64,000 bases of DNA from Thermohalobaculum sp965247385 (lineage in GTDB: Bacteria; Pseudomonadota; Alphaproteobacteria; Rhodobacterales; Rhodobacteraceae), in NCBI GenBank assembly GCA_965247385.1, contig CBDFHG010000007.1, positions 1,426,001 through 1,490,000 on the forward strand, read 5' to 3'. Positions 46,162 to 55,395 of the stretch are shown in pieces. The notes beneath the pieces were generated by a model. The model saw only the letters and a program-made list of their open reading frames with translations. It was not told the origin of the DNA and ran no database searches. A program made the position numbers and the translations under genes. How positions within the stretch are numbered: position 1 is the stretch's first letter; every line of letters begins with the position of its first letter.

Positions 46162-46521
46162 GCGCTCAGACCTCGCGCCAACAGCACCACCATGTCCGGA
46201 TCAAAGGCGCCGCTGAGCGTCAGACGATGGCCCGATGCAAGGGCAATCTCGACCCGGCCGTCGCTGGATGGAATGATCGGTTCCGGCGCAGCGGTGATCG
46301 CAGTCGACATCACCTCGACAGGCAGGAAAAAATACCCCATCACCACCCGGCCCAAACCGCGGATCACGACGCCACCCGAACACCATGTTCGCGCTCAGCC
46401 CGTGACGGCGCTCCACCGACGCAACTGAAGCCCCTGGATCAAGCGCCTCGGCCACAACACGCCGCTTGAACGCATTCGAGTAGCTCCGCCGATTGCCTCT
46501 ACGATGATCCGTCAAGTTCAA
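46158..46521 (-). pseudogene. tnpA: IS66 accessory protein TnpA, frameshifted
   Basis: A TTG start at 46521 gives MNLTDHRRGNRRSYSNAFKRR and the HTH VAEALDPGASVASVERRHGL. Near 46365 the frame changes, and the C-terminal half (DGRVEIALASGHRLTLSGAF, DPDMVVLLARGL) is read in another phase to 46158. Without this protein the element may not transpose alone. Confidence 0.75.
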
Positions 46522-46935
46522 GTGTCCGCGTAATTCAAACGGACACGATCGCCCGCGATCACCCGAAGGCTCGCACGCCAATCACAAACCATTCAAGGGC
46601 GGGGAGACCGGACGGTTACGATTGAAAGGCGGCGGATGTACTCAGTGGATTTGTATCGTCGAGTTCGGCGCGCGTGCCATGTGGAGGATATGTCCATTCG
46701 CGCGGCGGCGCGGGTTTTTGGTCTTCACCGCGAGACGGTCTCCAGGATGCTTTTGTATTCGGCGCCGCCGGGCTATCGGCGTAGCAAGCCAGTTCGCCGC
46801 CCCAGGCTGGATGCCTTCACGGGCGTGATTGATCGCATTCTCGATGAGGACCGTTCGGCGCCGCGCAAGCAGCGGCACACGGCCAAACGGATCTTCGGGC
46901 GGCGGCGCGACGCGCATGGCTTTACGGGCGGCTAT

Positions 46936-48426
46936 CAGCCCGTTGACGAAGTCGGCCCTGGACACGAGCGGCCTGGTCTGATTCTATGATATTCTGATTT
47001 GACCGGGGGGTTCGCCGATGTCGATGGGACTGCAGAAGGATCGTCAGGGTGACTTGATGGTGGGCTGGGCGGAGATGCCGCGCGCGCCGGGTCATGTGTT
47101 TTACGACCGTCTTCAGTCGGTCCTGATCGAGAGCGACTTCGACGGCTTCGCCGAGGCGGCCTGCCGGTGCTATTACGCGGCCAGGACGGGAGCGCCTTCG
47201 GTGCCGCCGGGGCGCTATTTCCGCATGCATCTGGTGGGCTGTTTCGAGGGCATCGACTCTGAGCGCGGGCTGGAATGGCGCTGCTCGGATTCGCTGTCGC
47301 TGCGGGAGTTTCTGCGGCTGGAGAGCCGGGATCGTGTGCCGGACCATTCCTGGCTGTCGAAGACCCGCACGCGCCTGCCCCACGAGGTGCACGCGATGGT
47401 CTTCGACTGGGTTCTGGCGCTGATCGCCGAGGCGGGTCTGGTGAAGGGCGACCGCATCGGGGTGGATGCCTCGACCATGGAGGCCAACGCGGCGCTGCGC
47501 AACATCGTGCGGCGCGACACGGGTGAGGGCTACCGGGAGATGCTGGAGCATCTGGCCCGGGAGAGCGGCATCGAGACGCCCACGGCCGAGGACCTGGCGC
47601 GTCTGGACCGCAAGCGCAAGGGCAAGAAGCTCTCGAACCAGGATTGGGTTTCCAGGAGCGACCCCGAGGCCAGGGTCGCCAGGATGAAGGACGGCACGAC
47701 CCATCTGGCCTACAAGCCCGAGCACGCGGTGGATCTGGACACCGGGGCGGTGGTGGCGGCCGAGTTGCACCCAGCCGATGAGGGCGACACCACGACGCTT
47801 TTCAAGACCCTGGCGGCGGCCGAGGCAAACCTCGAGGCGGTGGCTGCTGCGCCGACGCCAGAGAGCCCGGCCGAATGCGTCACCGACAAGGGCTATTTCT
47901 CACGGGCGGTCTTGAAGGCCCTGGACGACAGTCCCTGGAAGACCCGGATCGCCGAGCCCAGGCAGAAGGGCTTTTCGCGCTGGCGCGGTGACCAGGCGGC
48001 GCGCCGGGCGGTCACCAACAACCGCGTGCGGCTCAAGTCCGGGGTCGCCCGCGAGGCCTTCAAGCTGCGCGCCGAGATCGTCGAGCGCTGCTTTGCCCAC
48101 ACCCTCGATCGCGGCGGCATGCGCCGGACCTGGCTGCACGGGCGCGAGAATGTGCACAAGCGATACCTGCTTCACGTCGCCGGCCACAACCTCTCGTTGC
48201 TGATGCGCCAACTCATCGGCGCCGGCACCCCGCGCCAGGCCGTGGCGGGCGGATATGGCGGTATTTTCGTGCTTGTTGCGCCCGCTGGAGCCGTTCTGGT
48301 CGCTCGGATCGTCCTCATCGTCTCGGAGGATGGCGAAACCGCCGACGCCGCATTATGTTTCGTCGTGGGGTGAAACCCGGTCAAGTGGGGTGAAGCCCGG
48401 TCAATGGCGACTTTTTCAACGGGCTG
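46936..48426. mobile_element. IS1182-like insertion sequence, copy C (complete)
   Basis: This 1491-bp copy has ends CAGCCCGTTGACGAAGTCGG and inverted CAGCCCGTTGAAAAAGTCGC, with the 4-bp duplication CTAT (46932-46935 and 48427-48430). Near its right end a 20-bp segment (GTGAAACCCGGTCAA type) is tandemly duplicated compared with copy A. Confidence 0.9.
47018..48373 (+). CDS. IS1182/IS5-superfamily DDE transposase
   Basis: This 451-aa product is intact and close to the 3.5-kb copy. It starts MSMGLQKDRQGDLMVGWAEM and contains GVDASTMEANAALRNIVRRD, LAYKPEHAVDLDTGAVVAAE, VTDKGYFSRAVLKALDDSPW and HGRENVHKRYLLHVAGHNL. It lacks the CKTRP insertion and reads LAYKPEHAVDLD where copy A has LADKPGHAVDPD. 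This is probably the better functional version. Confidence 0.87.
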   Translation: MSMGLQKDRQGDLMVGWAEMPRAPGHVFYDRLQSVLIESDFDGFAEAACRCYYAARTGAPSVPPGRYFRMHLVGCFEGIDSERGLEWRCSDSLSLREFLRLESRDRVPDHSWLSKTRTRLPHEVHAMVFDWVLALIAEAGLVKGDRIGVDASTMEANAALRNIVRRDTGEGYREMLEHLARESGIETPTAEDLARLDRKRKGKKLSNQDWVSRSDPEARVARMKDGTTHLAYKPEHAVDLDTGAVVAAELHPADEGDTTTLFKTLAAAEANLEAVAAAPTPESPAECVTDKGYFSRAVLKALDDSPWKTRIAEPRQKGFSRWRGDQAARRAVTNNRVRLKSGVAREAFKLRAEIVERCFAHTLDRGGMRRTWLHGRENVHKRYLLHVAGHNLSLLMRQLIGAGTPRQAVAGGYGGIFVLVAPAGAVLVARIVLIVSEDGETADAALCFVVG

Positions 48427-49700
48427 CTATACCATCGTCAAAGACTATGTGCGTGAGAGGCAACTTCGGTGCCGCGAGGTTTTCGTGGCCCTGGCCCACG
48501 ATCCCGGTCATGCCCAGGTGGACTTCGCCGAGGCCCTGGTGGTGATCGCCGGGATCAAGCGCAAGGCCCATTTCCCGGCGATGGATCTGCTGCCCTCGGA
48601 TGGCTGCTTTCTCAAGGCCTGTCCGGCGCAGATCAGCGCGGCCTTGTGCGATGGCCATGTGGCGACCGTTGCCTTCTTCGGCACCATTCCACGTTCGATC
48701 CTCTACGACAACACCAAATTAGCGGTGGCCGGTATCCCGGGAGACGGGGCACGCCGGCGCACCCGGATCTTCAGCGAGCGGCAATCCCACTATCTCTTTG
48801 TCGATCGCCTCGGGCGGCCCGGCAAGGGCAATGACAAAGGCAAGGTCGAGGGCCTGACCGGCGACGCCCGCCGGAACTTTCCGGTGCCCATCCCCAGCCT
48901 CAACAAACCTCTCGTGCCGGAACGCGCCCGCGGTGAATACATCGAGCGCCGGGAGAACATCATCGCACGCGGCAATTCAGGCACCGGAAAGACCCATGTC
49001 GCGCTCGGCCCGGGATTGGCCGCCTGTCAGAAGGGCCTCTCGGTCGGCTTCATAACCGCCGCCGCCCTGGTCCATGGGCTGATGGAAGCCCGCGACGACA
49101 AGCAGTTCCTCCGGTTCCAGAAAAGGCGCGCCGGATTGAAGCTCCTGATCATCGACGAACCGGGCTTCGTGCCGCTCTCCAGGACCGGGGCCGGGTTGTT
49201 GTTCGAGGTCTTCTCGCAGCGCTATGAGCCTGGCTCGACACTGGTCACCGCCAACCTGCCTTTCGATGAATGGGCCGAGGTCTTTGGATCGGAACGTCTC
49301 ACCGGCGCATTCCTCGACCGCCTGACCCATCACGCCCATATCCTTGAGATGAATGGCGAGAGCTTCCGCCCGAAACAGAGCAAAAAGAAAACCGCCTGAG
49401 CGCCATCCGCTTGACCCCGAGGGACCACAGGCACCTCCCACGCGCGCCACGGCCTTTGCTCTATGAAAGCAGTCCGAGCCGCGCGCCGGACCCTCCTGTG
49501 GACTTCGGGGACAAGCTCCTCACCGAGCCAAAATGGTGCACTTTTGCGCCGCCGCGTGGTCGGTTGTTACGCCGCCATTGACAATGTGGGCCGGATTCCG
49601 GTCAAGATTGGCGTGTTTTGGCAAGAAAATTCACACTTCGCGCCCATCCCGCCAGTCTTTCCAGCGCATGGTCGCGGCTGCACCGACCTTCGCGAGGGAC

Positions 49701-50783
49701 TCAGGCGGGTCGCGGGCATGGCCGTTTCAGATCGGACAGATCTGCTCGGCTTCTGAACCGGTCTGGCCGAAACGGCGCCAACAGCGGCGCTTGCGCGCCC
49801 TCCAGCAGTTCCGCCGCCACCAACTCGGCGACGCCCGGCGCCAGGGTCACCCCGGAGTGCATCACCGCGACATAGACCCGATCCCGGCCCGGCACCGGAC
49901 CGATGATCGGGTGCTGGTCGGATGGCGTCGGGCGATGGCCGATTATGATCCGCTCCAACCCGATCTGCGGCACGCCGATCAGCCGGGCAACACGGTCAGT
50001 GAGGTCGCGGGCGATGGTATCGGGGTCGCTGCCGGGGGCGGAGCCGCCGGCTTCGCCACCGCACAGAACACGGCCCTCGGCATCCTGCCGTAGCAGCAAC
50101 TCGGGCGGCGCCAGCACATGGTTCAGCCGGGCGCGGATGGGCGTGGTCAGGACCATGAGGCCCGGCACCGGATCGACCGGCAGATCGAGCAAAGCGGGCA
50201 CCCCGGCCCCGGCCGCAACGACGATCCGGTCGGCAGCGATGCTGGTCCCGTCGGCCAGCCGCAGTACGCCGTCCGCGGCAACCTCCACGGTGCCCGATAC
50301 AAGCCGCGCGCCAACCGCCTGCGCGGCAACACGAAGCGCCGAGGCGGCGGCTGCCGCATCCACGAAGCCCTCTTCCTCGGCCAGCGCCGCCTGCTGAAGC
50401 GGTTCCGCCAGCGTGGGTTCGATCTGGCGGATGGTGTCGCGCCCGACCATGCTCAGTGCATAGCCCATGGCACCGAAATCGCGCACATACGCCTCCAGCG
50501 CAGCGCCCTCCACATCCCACAGCAGGCACCCGGTCCAGCGCGGGGCCAGCCCCGCGACCCGCTGCTCCCAGCGCCGCCAGGCACCCATGGAGAAATGGCG
50601 CAGGCGGAAATAGTCGGGCCGGTTGAACCAGCTTGCGTTGATCCAGCCGAACGAATGCTCCGAGGCGCGCACCCCGCCCGCATCGACCAGCGTGACCGCC
50701 GTCCCGCGCAATGTCAGTTCCAGCGCGATGGCGCTGCCGATAATCCCGGCGCCGACGATGGCGACATGCGGTCCTTTGCTCAT
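49701..50783 (-). CDS. FAD-dependent oxidoreductase (DAO/glycine oxidase type)
   Basis: This 360-aa protein starts at ATG 50783. The FAD-binding GxGxxG is in HVAIVGAGIIGSAIALELTL, with the acidic residue at the end of strand 2 (VTLVDAG). Later motifs are SFGWINASWFNRPDYFRLRH, ADRIVVAAGAGVPALLDLPV, GHRPTPSDQHPIIGPVPGRD and VAVMHSGVTLAPGVAELVA, the DAO-family end. It oxidises an amine or amino acid, probably a D-amino acid or N-methylated compound. It overlaps the upstream membrane protein gene by 4 bp and closes the ligase operon. Confidence 0.88.
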   Translation of the reverse strand: MSKGPHVAIVGAGIIGSAIALELTLRGTAVTLVDAGGVRASEHSFGWINASWFNRPDYFRLRHFSMGAWRRWEQRVAGLAPRWTGCLLWDVEGAALEAYVRDFGAMGYALSMVGRDTIRQIEPTLAEPLQQAALAEEEGFVDAAAAASALRVAAQAVGARLVSGTVEVAADGVLRLADGTSIAADRIVVAAGAGVPALLDLPVDPVPGLMVLTTPIRARLNHVLAPPELLLRQDAEGRVLCGGEAGGSAPGSDPDTIARDLTDRVARLIGVPQIGLERIIIGHRPTPSDQHPIIGPVPGRDRVYVAVMHSGVTLAPGVAELVAAELLEGAQAPLLAPFRPDRFRSRADLSDLKRPCPRPA

Positions 50784-51196
50784 CGTCCGCCCTCCCAGGG
50801 TCCGACCAGCCAACCGTATAACCCAAGGATAACGACAAGTGGCGCGCCCAGAAACAACAGCAGGACCCAGGTGCCCGCCACCAGTGACGGCACCACGACA
50901 ACAAAGAGGGCCGAGCCCAGCCCCAGCACCCGCAGCCACATGAGATGGCGGCGCCCCTGCCCCGACAGCGGCACCCAGGACGGCAATCCGCGCAGCATCA
51001 GCCGATTGGCGATGCGGCGGCGGTGCCACTTGAAGGATCCGCCGCCGCGGTGCACCCAGCCGAGCCGCTCACGCTGCTCCTCGGGCATTGCCTCGATTTC
51101 GATGTCGAGCCGAACCCGGTGCCAGACCGCCGAGGCGACCAGCGCGGCGAAACCGGCCAACAGGACCATGGTTTCGATGGATATCCCCTGCTCCAT
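50780..51196 (-). CDS. Small inner-membrane protein of unknown function
   Basis: This 138-aa protein has an N-terminal helix (TMVLLAGFAALVASAVWH), a basic soluble segment (residues 35-85, RRRIANRLMLRGLPSW) and two C-terminal helices (LGLGSALFVVVVPSLVAGTW, VLLLFLGAPLVVILGLYGWL). No family is recognised. It sits 7 bp after the ligase gene and overlaps the oxidoreductase gene by ATGA, so all three are one unit. Confidence 0.75.
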   Translation of the reverse strand: MEQGISIETMVLLAGFAALVASAVWHRVRLDIEIEAMPEEQRERLGWVHRGGGSFKWHRRRIANRLMLRGLPSWVPLSGQGRRHLMWLRVLGLGSALFVVVVPSLVAGTWVLLLFLGAPLVVILGLYGWLVGPWEGGR

Positions 51197-51203
51197 GGCC
51201 CAA

Positions 51204-52436
51204 TCAGTCGAACTTGCGGATGTCGTCTATCACCTTGCCGTCGTTGGGCAGCGCCCCGGTCACATCAACCTTACCGCGCAGTTTCAGCACCGCCTGCATG
51301 GTCTCGCGCACTGCATCCGCCAGTTCGGGCGAGGCGTTGGCGCTCTCGACCGCCAGGGTCATCGCGTCCTGCTCGCCCACGCGGGTCACGGTCAGGCGCG
51401 CCCTGGCAATCTCGGGATGGCGAACCAGGATCTCGGCGATCTGCTCCGGGCGCACGAACATGCCCTTGACCTTGGTGGTCTGGTCGGCGCGGCCCATCCA
51501 GCCCTTGATCCGCATGTTGGTGCGCCCGCAGGGGCTGGCCCCCGTCAGCACCGCGGAGAGATCCCCGGTGGCGAAGCGGATTAGCGGGTAATCCGGGTTC
51601 AGCACCGTGACCAGCACCTCGCCGACCTCACCCTCGGGCACCAGGTCGCCGGTACCCGGGCGCACAATCTCCAGGATCACGCCTTCGTCGACCACCATGC
51701 CTTCGAGGGCAGGCGTCTCGTAGGCGATCAGTCCCAAATCCGCCGTGCCGTAATTTTGCAGGCAGGCGATGCCCCGGTCGGTGTATTCCTGCCGCAACGA
51801 CGGGAACAGCGGCCCGCCACTAACCAGCGCCCGCTTGATGGCGGAGAGGTCGCGCCCGGTCTCCACTGCCTTGTCCAGCATCACCTTCAGGAAGTCCGGA
51901 GTGCCGATATAGCCGGTCACCCCCACATCCGCCGCAGCAACGACCTGCGCCTCGGTGTTGCCGACGCCGCCGGCCAGCACCGCGCAGCCCAGCGCCCGGG
52001 CTCCTGACTCCATCATCTGGCCCGCCGGGGTCAGGTGGTAGGCGAAGGAATTGTGGACGATGTCGCCGCGCCGGAACCCGGCGGCGTGCAGCGCCCGGGC
52101 CAGGCGCCACCAGTCCGGCGCCGATGACATCCCCGGCTCGTAGATCGGGCCGGGCGACTGGAACACCTGGTCGAATTCTGCCGCCGGGCGCGTGGTCAGC
52201 CCGCCGAAGGGTGGGGCCGCCTTTTGCATCCTGGTCAGCGCCGACTTGCGCAAGACCGGTAGGCGCGCCAGTTCGGTCCGGCCGGTCAAGGCCTCCGCCT
52301 CGACACCGTCCAGATGCCGGGCCAGACCCGGCGCATCGGCCTGGGCCTTGACGATCTGGCCGCGCAGGCACTCGAACAGCGAGGCTTCCCGCACCGCCGG
52401 ATCGCGGGTCTCCAGATCGTCATAATGTTCGCTCAT
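51204..52436 (-). CDS. Phenylacetate-CoA ligase family (PaaK-like) AMP-forming enzyme
   Basis: This 410-aa protein resembles PaaK-type adenylate-forming ligases: FGGLTTRPAAEFDQVFQSPG, GFRRGDIVHNSFAYHLTPAG, YIGTPDFLKVMLDKAVETGR, QNYGTADLGLIAYETPALEG and the hinge FATGDLSAVLTGASPCGRTN followed by IKGWMGRADQTTKVKGMFV. It should convert an aromatic or other organic acid to its CoA thioester with ATP. Substrate unknown. It follows the liv-type transporter on the same strand, separated by a short divergent gene. Confidence 0.88.
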   Translation of the reverse strand: MSEHYDDLETRDPAVREASLFECLRGQIVKAQADAPGLARHLDGVEAEALTGRTELARLPVLRKSALTRMQKAAPPFGGLTTRPAAEFDQVFQSPGPIYEPGMSSAPDWWRLARALHAAGFRRGDIVHNSFAYHLTPAGQMMESGARALGCAVLAGGVGNTEAQVVAAADVGVTGYIGTPDFLKVMLDKAVETGRDLSAIKRALVSGGPLFPSLRQEYTDRGIACLQNYGTADLGLIAYETPALEGMVVDEGVILEIVRPGTGDLVPEGEVGEVLVTVLNPDYPLIRFATGDLSAVLTGASPCGRTNMRIKGWMGRADQTTKVKGMFVRPEQIAEILVRHPEIARARLTVTRVGEQDAMTLAVESANASPELADAVRETMQAVLKLRGKVDVTGALPNDGKVIDDIRKFD

Positions 52437-52553
52437 CGCTCTTCAATCCTCCTCGCCAGACATCTTGCGCCCCCACAACCGCCTGCTGCGCCTTGCCACA
52501 GCGGTACCTCTCTGCTCTCCTCGGCCGGGTAGCTCGTGCACGAGGAGGCCACA

Positions 52554-53030
52554 ATGATTTTTCTGGAAGCTCTCGCCTATGTTGTCACCATCCTCGGCTT
52601 TCCCGCCGCCATCATCGTCTTTGTCTATGAGCACCGGCGGCGCCTCGGCACCGAGGAGAACGAACTGCATCGGCGCATTTCCGAGGAATACGATAACTTC
52701 CTCCGCCTGGCGCTGGGCCACGCCGACCTCTTGCTGTGGCGCCGTGCCGAGGCGGCCACATCCTTTACCGAGGAACAACTCGAACGGCGCGACATCCTGT
52801 TTCGCATGCTGGTGTCATTGTTCGAGAAGGCGTATATCATCCTGTATACCGACGGCATGGACCACGATGCCACCCGGCGCTGGCTATCTTGGGAGGACGA
52901 CATGCGCGAATGGTGTCGGCGCCCGGTTTTCTGTACCCTGCTGCCGAAGCTGTTGGAAGGCGAGGACGACGCCTTCAGTGCCCATATCCGGCGCATCGCC
53001 GAAGCCGAGGCACGCGCCGCTCCTGTCTGA
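52554..53030 (+). CDS. Membrane-anchored protein of unknown function
   Basis: Starting at ATG 52554 (GAGGAGG upstream), the 158-aa product has one N-terminal helix (FLEALAYVVTILGFPAAIIVFVY) and a soluble Glu/Arg-rich domain with EYDNFLRLALGHADLLLWRR, DILFRMLVSLFEKAYIILY and SWEDDMREWCRRPVFCTLLP. No family is recognised. It is the only plus-strand gene in the liv/ligase region and interrupts that unit between livF and the PaaK-like gene. Confidence 0.75.
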   Translation: MIFLEALAYVVTILGFPAAIIVFVYEHRRRLGTEENELHRRISEEYDNFLRLALGHADLLLWRRAEAATSFTEEQLERRDILFRMLVSLFEKAYIILYTDGMDHDATRRWLSWEDDMREWCRRPVFCTLLPKLLEGEDDAFSAHIRRIAEAEARAAPV

Positions 53031-53051
53031 CCGGGTCCGCCCACGCCGCAA

Positions 53052-53885
53052 TTAACTCAGCCAGCGTTTGCGGCGGCGGTACGAGCGCACGTTGCGGAAG
53101 CTGGTGCGGCCCTTCTCGGACATGCCGAGGTAGAATTCCTTCACATCCGGGTTCTCGCGAAGCTCCGCCGCCGGGCCATCCATCACCACCCGTCCGCTCT
53201 CCAGGATATAGCCGTAATGGGCGTAGCGCAGCGCTACATTGGTGTTCTGCTCGGCCAGAAGGAAGCTGACGCCCTCGTTCTCGTTGACGTTCTTGACGAT
53301 CTCGAAGATCTGCTCGACCAACTGCGGCGCCAGGCCCATCGAGGGCTCGTCCAGCAGGATGGTCTCGGGCCGACTCATCAGCGCCCGGCCAATGGCGCAC
53401 ATCTGCTGCTCGCCGCCCGAGGTGTAGCCCGCCTGGCTGCGGCGGCGATCCTTCAGGCGCGGGAAATAGCCGTAGACCATCTCCAGATCCTTCTGGACCT
53501 CGGCGCGCCCATCGCTGCGGGTATAGGCGCCCGACATCAGGTTTTCCTCGACGGTGAGGTGCTCGAAGCAGCGCCGGCCCTCCATCACCTGGATGACGCC
53601 CTTTCTGACCAGTTCGGCGGGGTCCAACTCCGCCACCGCCTGGCCGCGATAAAGGATAGTGCCCTTGGTGACCTCGCCGCGCTCGGAATGGAGCAAGTTC
53701 GAAATCGCCTTCAGGGTGGTGGTCTTGCCCGCACCGTTGCCGCCCAGAAGTGCCGTAATGCCGCCCTTGGGCACACTGAGGGACACGCCCTTCAACACCA
53801 GGATGACGTGATTGTAGATCACCTCGATATTGTTGACCTCGAGCAGGGTCTCGGTTTTGACCCCGTTCTGCGTCACATCCAGCAT
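53052..53885 (-). CDS. livF: Branched-chain-type ABC transporter ATPase LivF
   Basis: About 277 aa from ATG 53885 (ATG 53888 is equally possible). Walker A LLGGNGAGKTTTLKAISNLL, Q-loop region RKGVIQVMEGRRCFEHLTVE, signature SGGEQQMCAIGRALMSRPE, Walker B ILLDEPSMGLAP and switch LLAEQNTNVAL. The HAAT family imports amino acids, amides, urea or aromatic acids. A longer in-frame start at 54014 would translate a REP-like repeat and is rejected. The gene ends the liv block. Confidence 0.92.
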   Translation of the reverse strand: MLDVTQNGVKTETLLEVNNIEVIYNHVILVLKGVSLSVPKGGITALLGGNGAGKTTTLKAISNLLHSERGEVTKGTILYRGQAVAELDPAELVRKGVIQVMEGRRCFEHLTVEENLMSGAYTRSDGRAEVQKDLEMVYGYFPRLKDRRRSQAGYTSGGEQQMCAIGRALMSRPETILLDEPSMGLAPQLVEQIFEIVKNVNENEGVSFLLAEQNTNVALRYAHYGYILESGRVVMDGPAAELRENPDVKEFYLGMSEKGRTSFRNVRSYRRRKRWLS

Positions 53886-53903
53886 CATCCACCCCTGCTG
53901 ATT

Positions 53904-53970
53904 CCCGTCATGCCACGGCTTGACCGGGGCATCTCGTGGTTGGAGATCCCCGCCTGCGCGGGGATGACGG
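53904..53970. repeat. REP-like intergenic repeat
   Basis: CCCGTCATGCCACGGCTTGA opens and GGGGATGACGG closes this stretch, with GATCCCCGCCTGCGCGGGGA inside. It is the common alphaproteobacterial extragenic repeat built on CGTCATCCCCGCGCAGGCGG. It lies between livK and livF. Confidence 0.75.
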
Positions 53971-54035
53971 CGGCTGTTGTCAAATGTCCAAACGGATTGG
54001 GTGGGCCGCCCCATCAGGGACGGCCCTTGTTCACA

Positions 54036-55328
54036 TCAGTTGCAGTCGCGCGGAGTGATGTTGTTCTCCGCCGCATAGGCCGAGCTGTCCTCGGCAATCA
54101 GGGCGTCGACGACCGCGCGATCTGCCCCCACATAGGGAGTGATGAGCGACCAGCTCTGCGAACCGGCGTCCCACTGCTGGATCGCACCCAGACCCGGGCC
54201 GCCATGGCTGGCGCAGGTGTTCTTCACCGCCACGGTGAATCCGCCCAGACCCAGTTCGGCCAAACGCTTCTGGTCGACATCCAGCGCCTCGAAGCCGTCC
54301 CTCATCATCGCCGGAGTGATCTCGGCAACGCCATGGAGCTTCTGCGCGGTACGGGCCGCCTCGGCCGCCCACATGGCCGAGAGCATGCCACGGTTGTAGA
54401 GCACGTAGCCATGCTGGTCGCCGGCGCCGGCCGACTTGCCAGCGTCGTAGATGTACTTCTTCAGGTCGTCATAGATCGGCCAGTCCGACCCGACGCCGTG
54501 GAAGGCGATCGCCTTGTAGCCATCGGCAGCATCGCCCGCGGGCACGGTGTCGTTCTCCGAGGCCGACCACCAGACGCCGATGAACTTGTCCATCGGGAAG
54601 CGGATCGCGGCGGCTTCCTTGATCGACACCTGGTTCATCACGCCCCAGCCCCACAGCAGCACATAGTCGGGCTTTTCCTTGCGGACCTGCAGCCATGTCG
54701 CCTTCTGCTCCTGGCCCGGATGATCGACCGGCAGCAGAATCAGCTCGTAGCTATGCTTCTTGGCCAGTTCCTCAAGGGTCCGGATCGGCTCCTTGCCGTA
54801 AGCGGAGTTATGGTAGACCAGCGCGATCTTCTTGCCCTGGAGCGAACCGCTCTCCTGGTCGAGGATATGCTTGACGATGATCGAGGCGGCATCCCAGTAG
54901 GTGCCCGGGAAGTTGAAGATGTTCGAGAACACCTTGCCGTTGGCGGCCGAGGTGCGGCCATAGCCCATCGAGTGCAGCGGGATATCGTCGGCGGTGACCT
55001 TCGGGATCAACTGATAGGTGATGCCGGTCGACAGCGGCTGGTAGTACAGCGCGCCTTCGGCCTTGGTCGACTCGTAGCACTCGACGCCCTTGTCGGTGTT
55101 GTAGGCCGTCTCACACTCCGTTATCCGGACCGGCACACCGCCGATACCGCCGTCGCGCTCGTTGAGCAGGTTGAAGTAGTCGGTCACACCATCGGCGAAC
55201 GGGATGCCGTTCGGCGCGTAGGGCCCGGTGCGGTAGCTGAGCAGCGGCATCACCAGTTCGGCGGCGAATGCCGGTGCCGCCACAGCCACCGCGGTGGCAG
55301 CGGCAATTGCGAGTTTCGCGAGTCTCAT
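54036..55328 (-). CDS. livK: ABC transporter periplasmic binding protein (HAAT/LivK type)
   Basis: This 430-aa product starts at ATG 55328 with signal peptide MRLAKLAIAAATAVAVAAPA|FA. Mature sequence: PLLSYRTGPYAPNGIPFADG, RITECETAYNTDKGVECYES, FSNIFNFPGTYWDAASIIVK, KIALVYHNSAYGKEPIRTLE and VLLWGWGVMNQVSIKEAAAI, the two-lobed Peripla_BP_6 fold. Together with the flanking CoA ligases, an organic or aromatic acid ligand is more likely than a branched-chain amino acid (inference). Confidence 0.92.
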   Translation of the reverse strand: MRLAKLAIAAATAVAVAAPAFAAELVMPLLSYRTGPYAPNGIPFADGVTDYFNLLNERDGGIGGVPVRITECETAYNTDKGVECYESTKAEGALYYQPLSTGITYQLIPKVTADDIPLHSMGYGRTSAANGKVFSNIFNFPGTYWDAASIIVKHILDQESGSLQGKKIALVYHNSAYGKEPIRTLEELAKKHSYELILLPVDHPGQEQKATWLQVRKEKPDYVLLWGWGVMNQVSIKEAAAIRFPMDKFIGVWWSASENDTVPAGDAADGYKAIAFHGVGSDWPIYDDLKKYIYDAGKSAGAGDQHGYVLYNRGMLSAMWAAEAARTAQKLHGVAEITPAMMRDGFEALDVDQKRLAELGLGGFTVAVKNTCASHGGPGLGAIQQWDAGSQSWSLITPYVGADRAVVDALIAEDSSAYAAENNITPRDCN

Positions 55329-55360
55329 GTCCTGTCCTCCATGAATCTGGACAATGTTAG

Positions 55361-55375
55361 GCCCCTTTACGGGGC
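55361..55375 (-). promoter_or_regulatory. Small hairpin between livM and livK
   Basis: GCCCC-TTTAC-GGGGC forms a 5-bp stem in the 67-bp gap upstream of livK. Such hairpins next to highly expressed binding-protein genes often stabilise mRNA ends. No T-run follows, so it is not an obvious terminator. Confidence 0.35.
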
Positions 55376-55395
55376 TCGATGGTGCCGCCGACCCC

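Larger units (their letters stand above)
44185..46619. mobile_element. IS66-family element with tnpA, tnpB and tnpC
   Basis: The inverted ends are GTGACCGTCCGGTCTC at 44185 and GTAACCGTCCGGTCTC, inverted, ending at 46619; length 2435 bp is typical of full IS66. The left flank is the small IS66 remnant and the right flank is IS21 DNA. The 8-bp flanks differ (CCCGGATC and GATTGAAA), so the right side has been rearranged since insertion. Confidence 0.85.
46636..49399 (+). pseudogene. istA-istB remnant, interrupted and fused
   Basis: istA begins MYSVDLYRRVRRACHVEDMS with an HTH (IRAAARVFGLHRETVSRML) and reaches GFTGGY, where the IS1182-like copy is inserted after CTAT. Beyond it, YTIVKDYVRERQLR continues the IstA core (DPGHAQVDFAEALVVIAGIK). 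A deletion near 48890 then joins IstA to IstB: RGNSGTGKTHVALGPGLAAC (Walker A) and LKLLIIDEPGFVPLSRTGAG (Walker B). Both proteins are non-functional as they stand. Confidence 0.85.
46620..49583. mobile_element. IS21-family element, left end lost, interrupted by an IS1182-like copy
   Basis: The right end is TTACGCCGCCATTGACA (to 49583), also found as a remnant at 27043-27093. istA starts at 46636 and istB ends at 49399. The outer left inverted repeat is missing where the large IS66 element abuts. The stretch from 49400 to 49700 holds only this end and unassigned sequence before the oxidoreductase gene. Confidence 0.75.
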
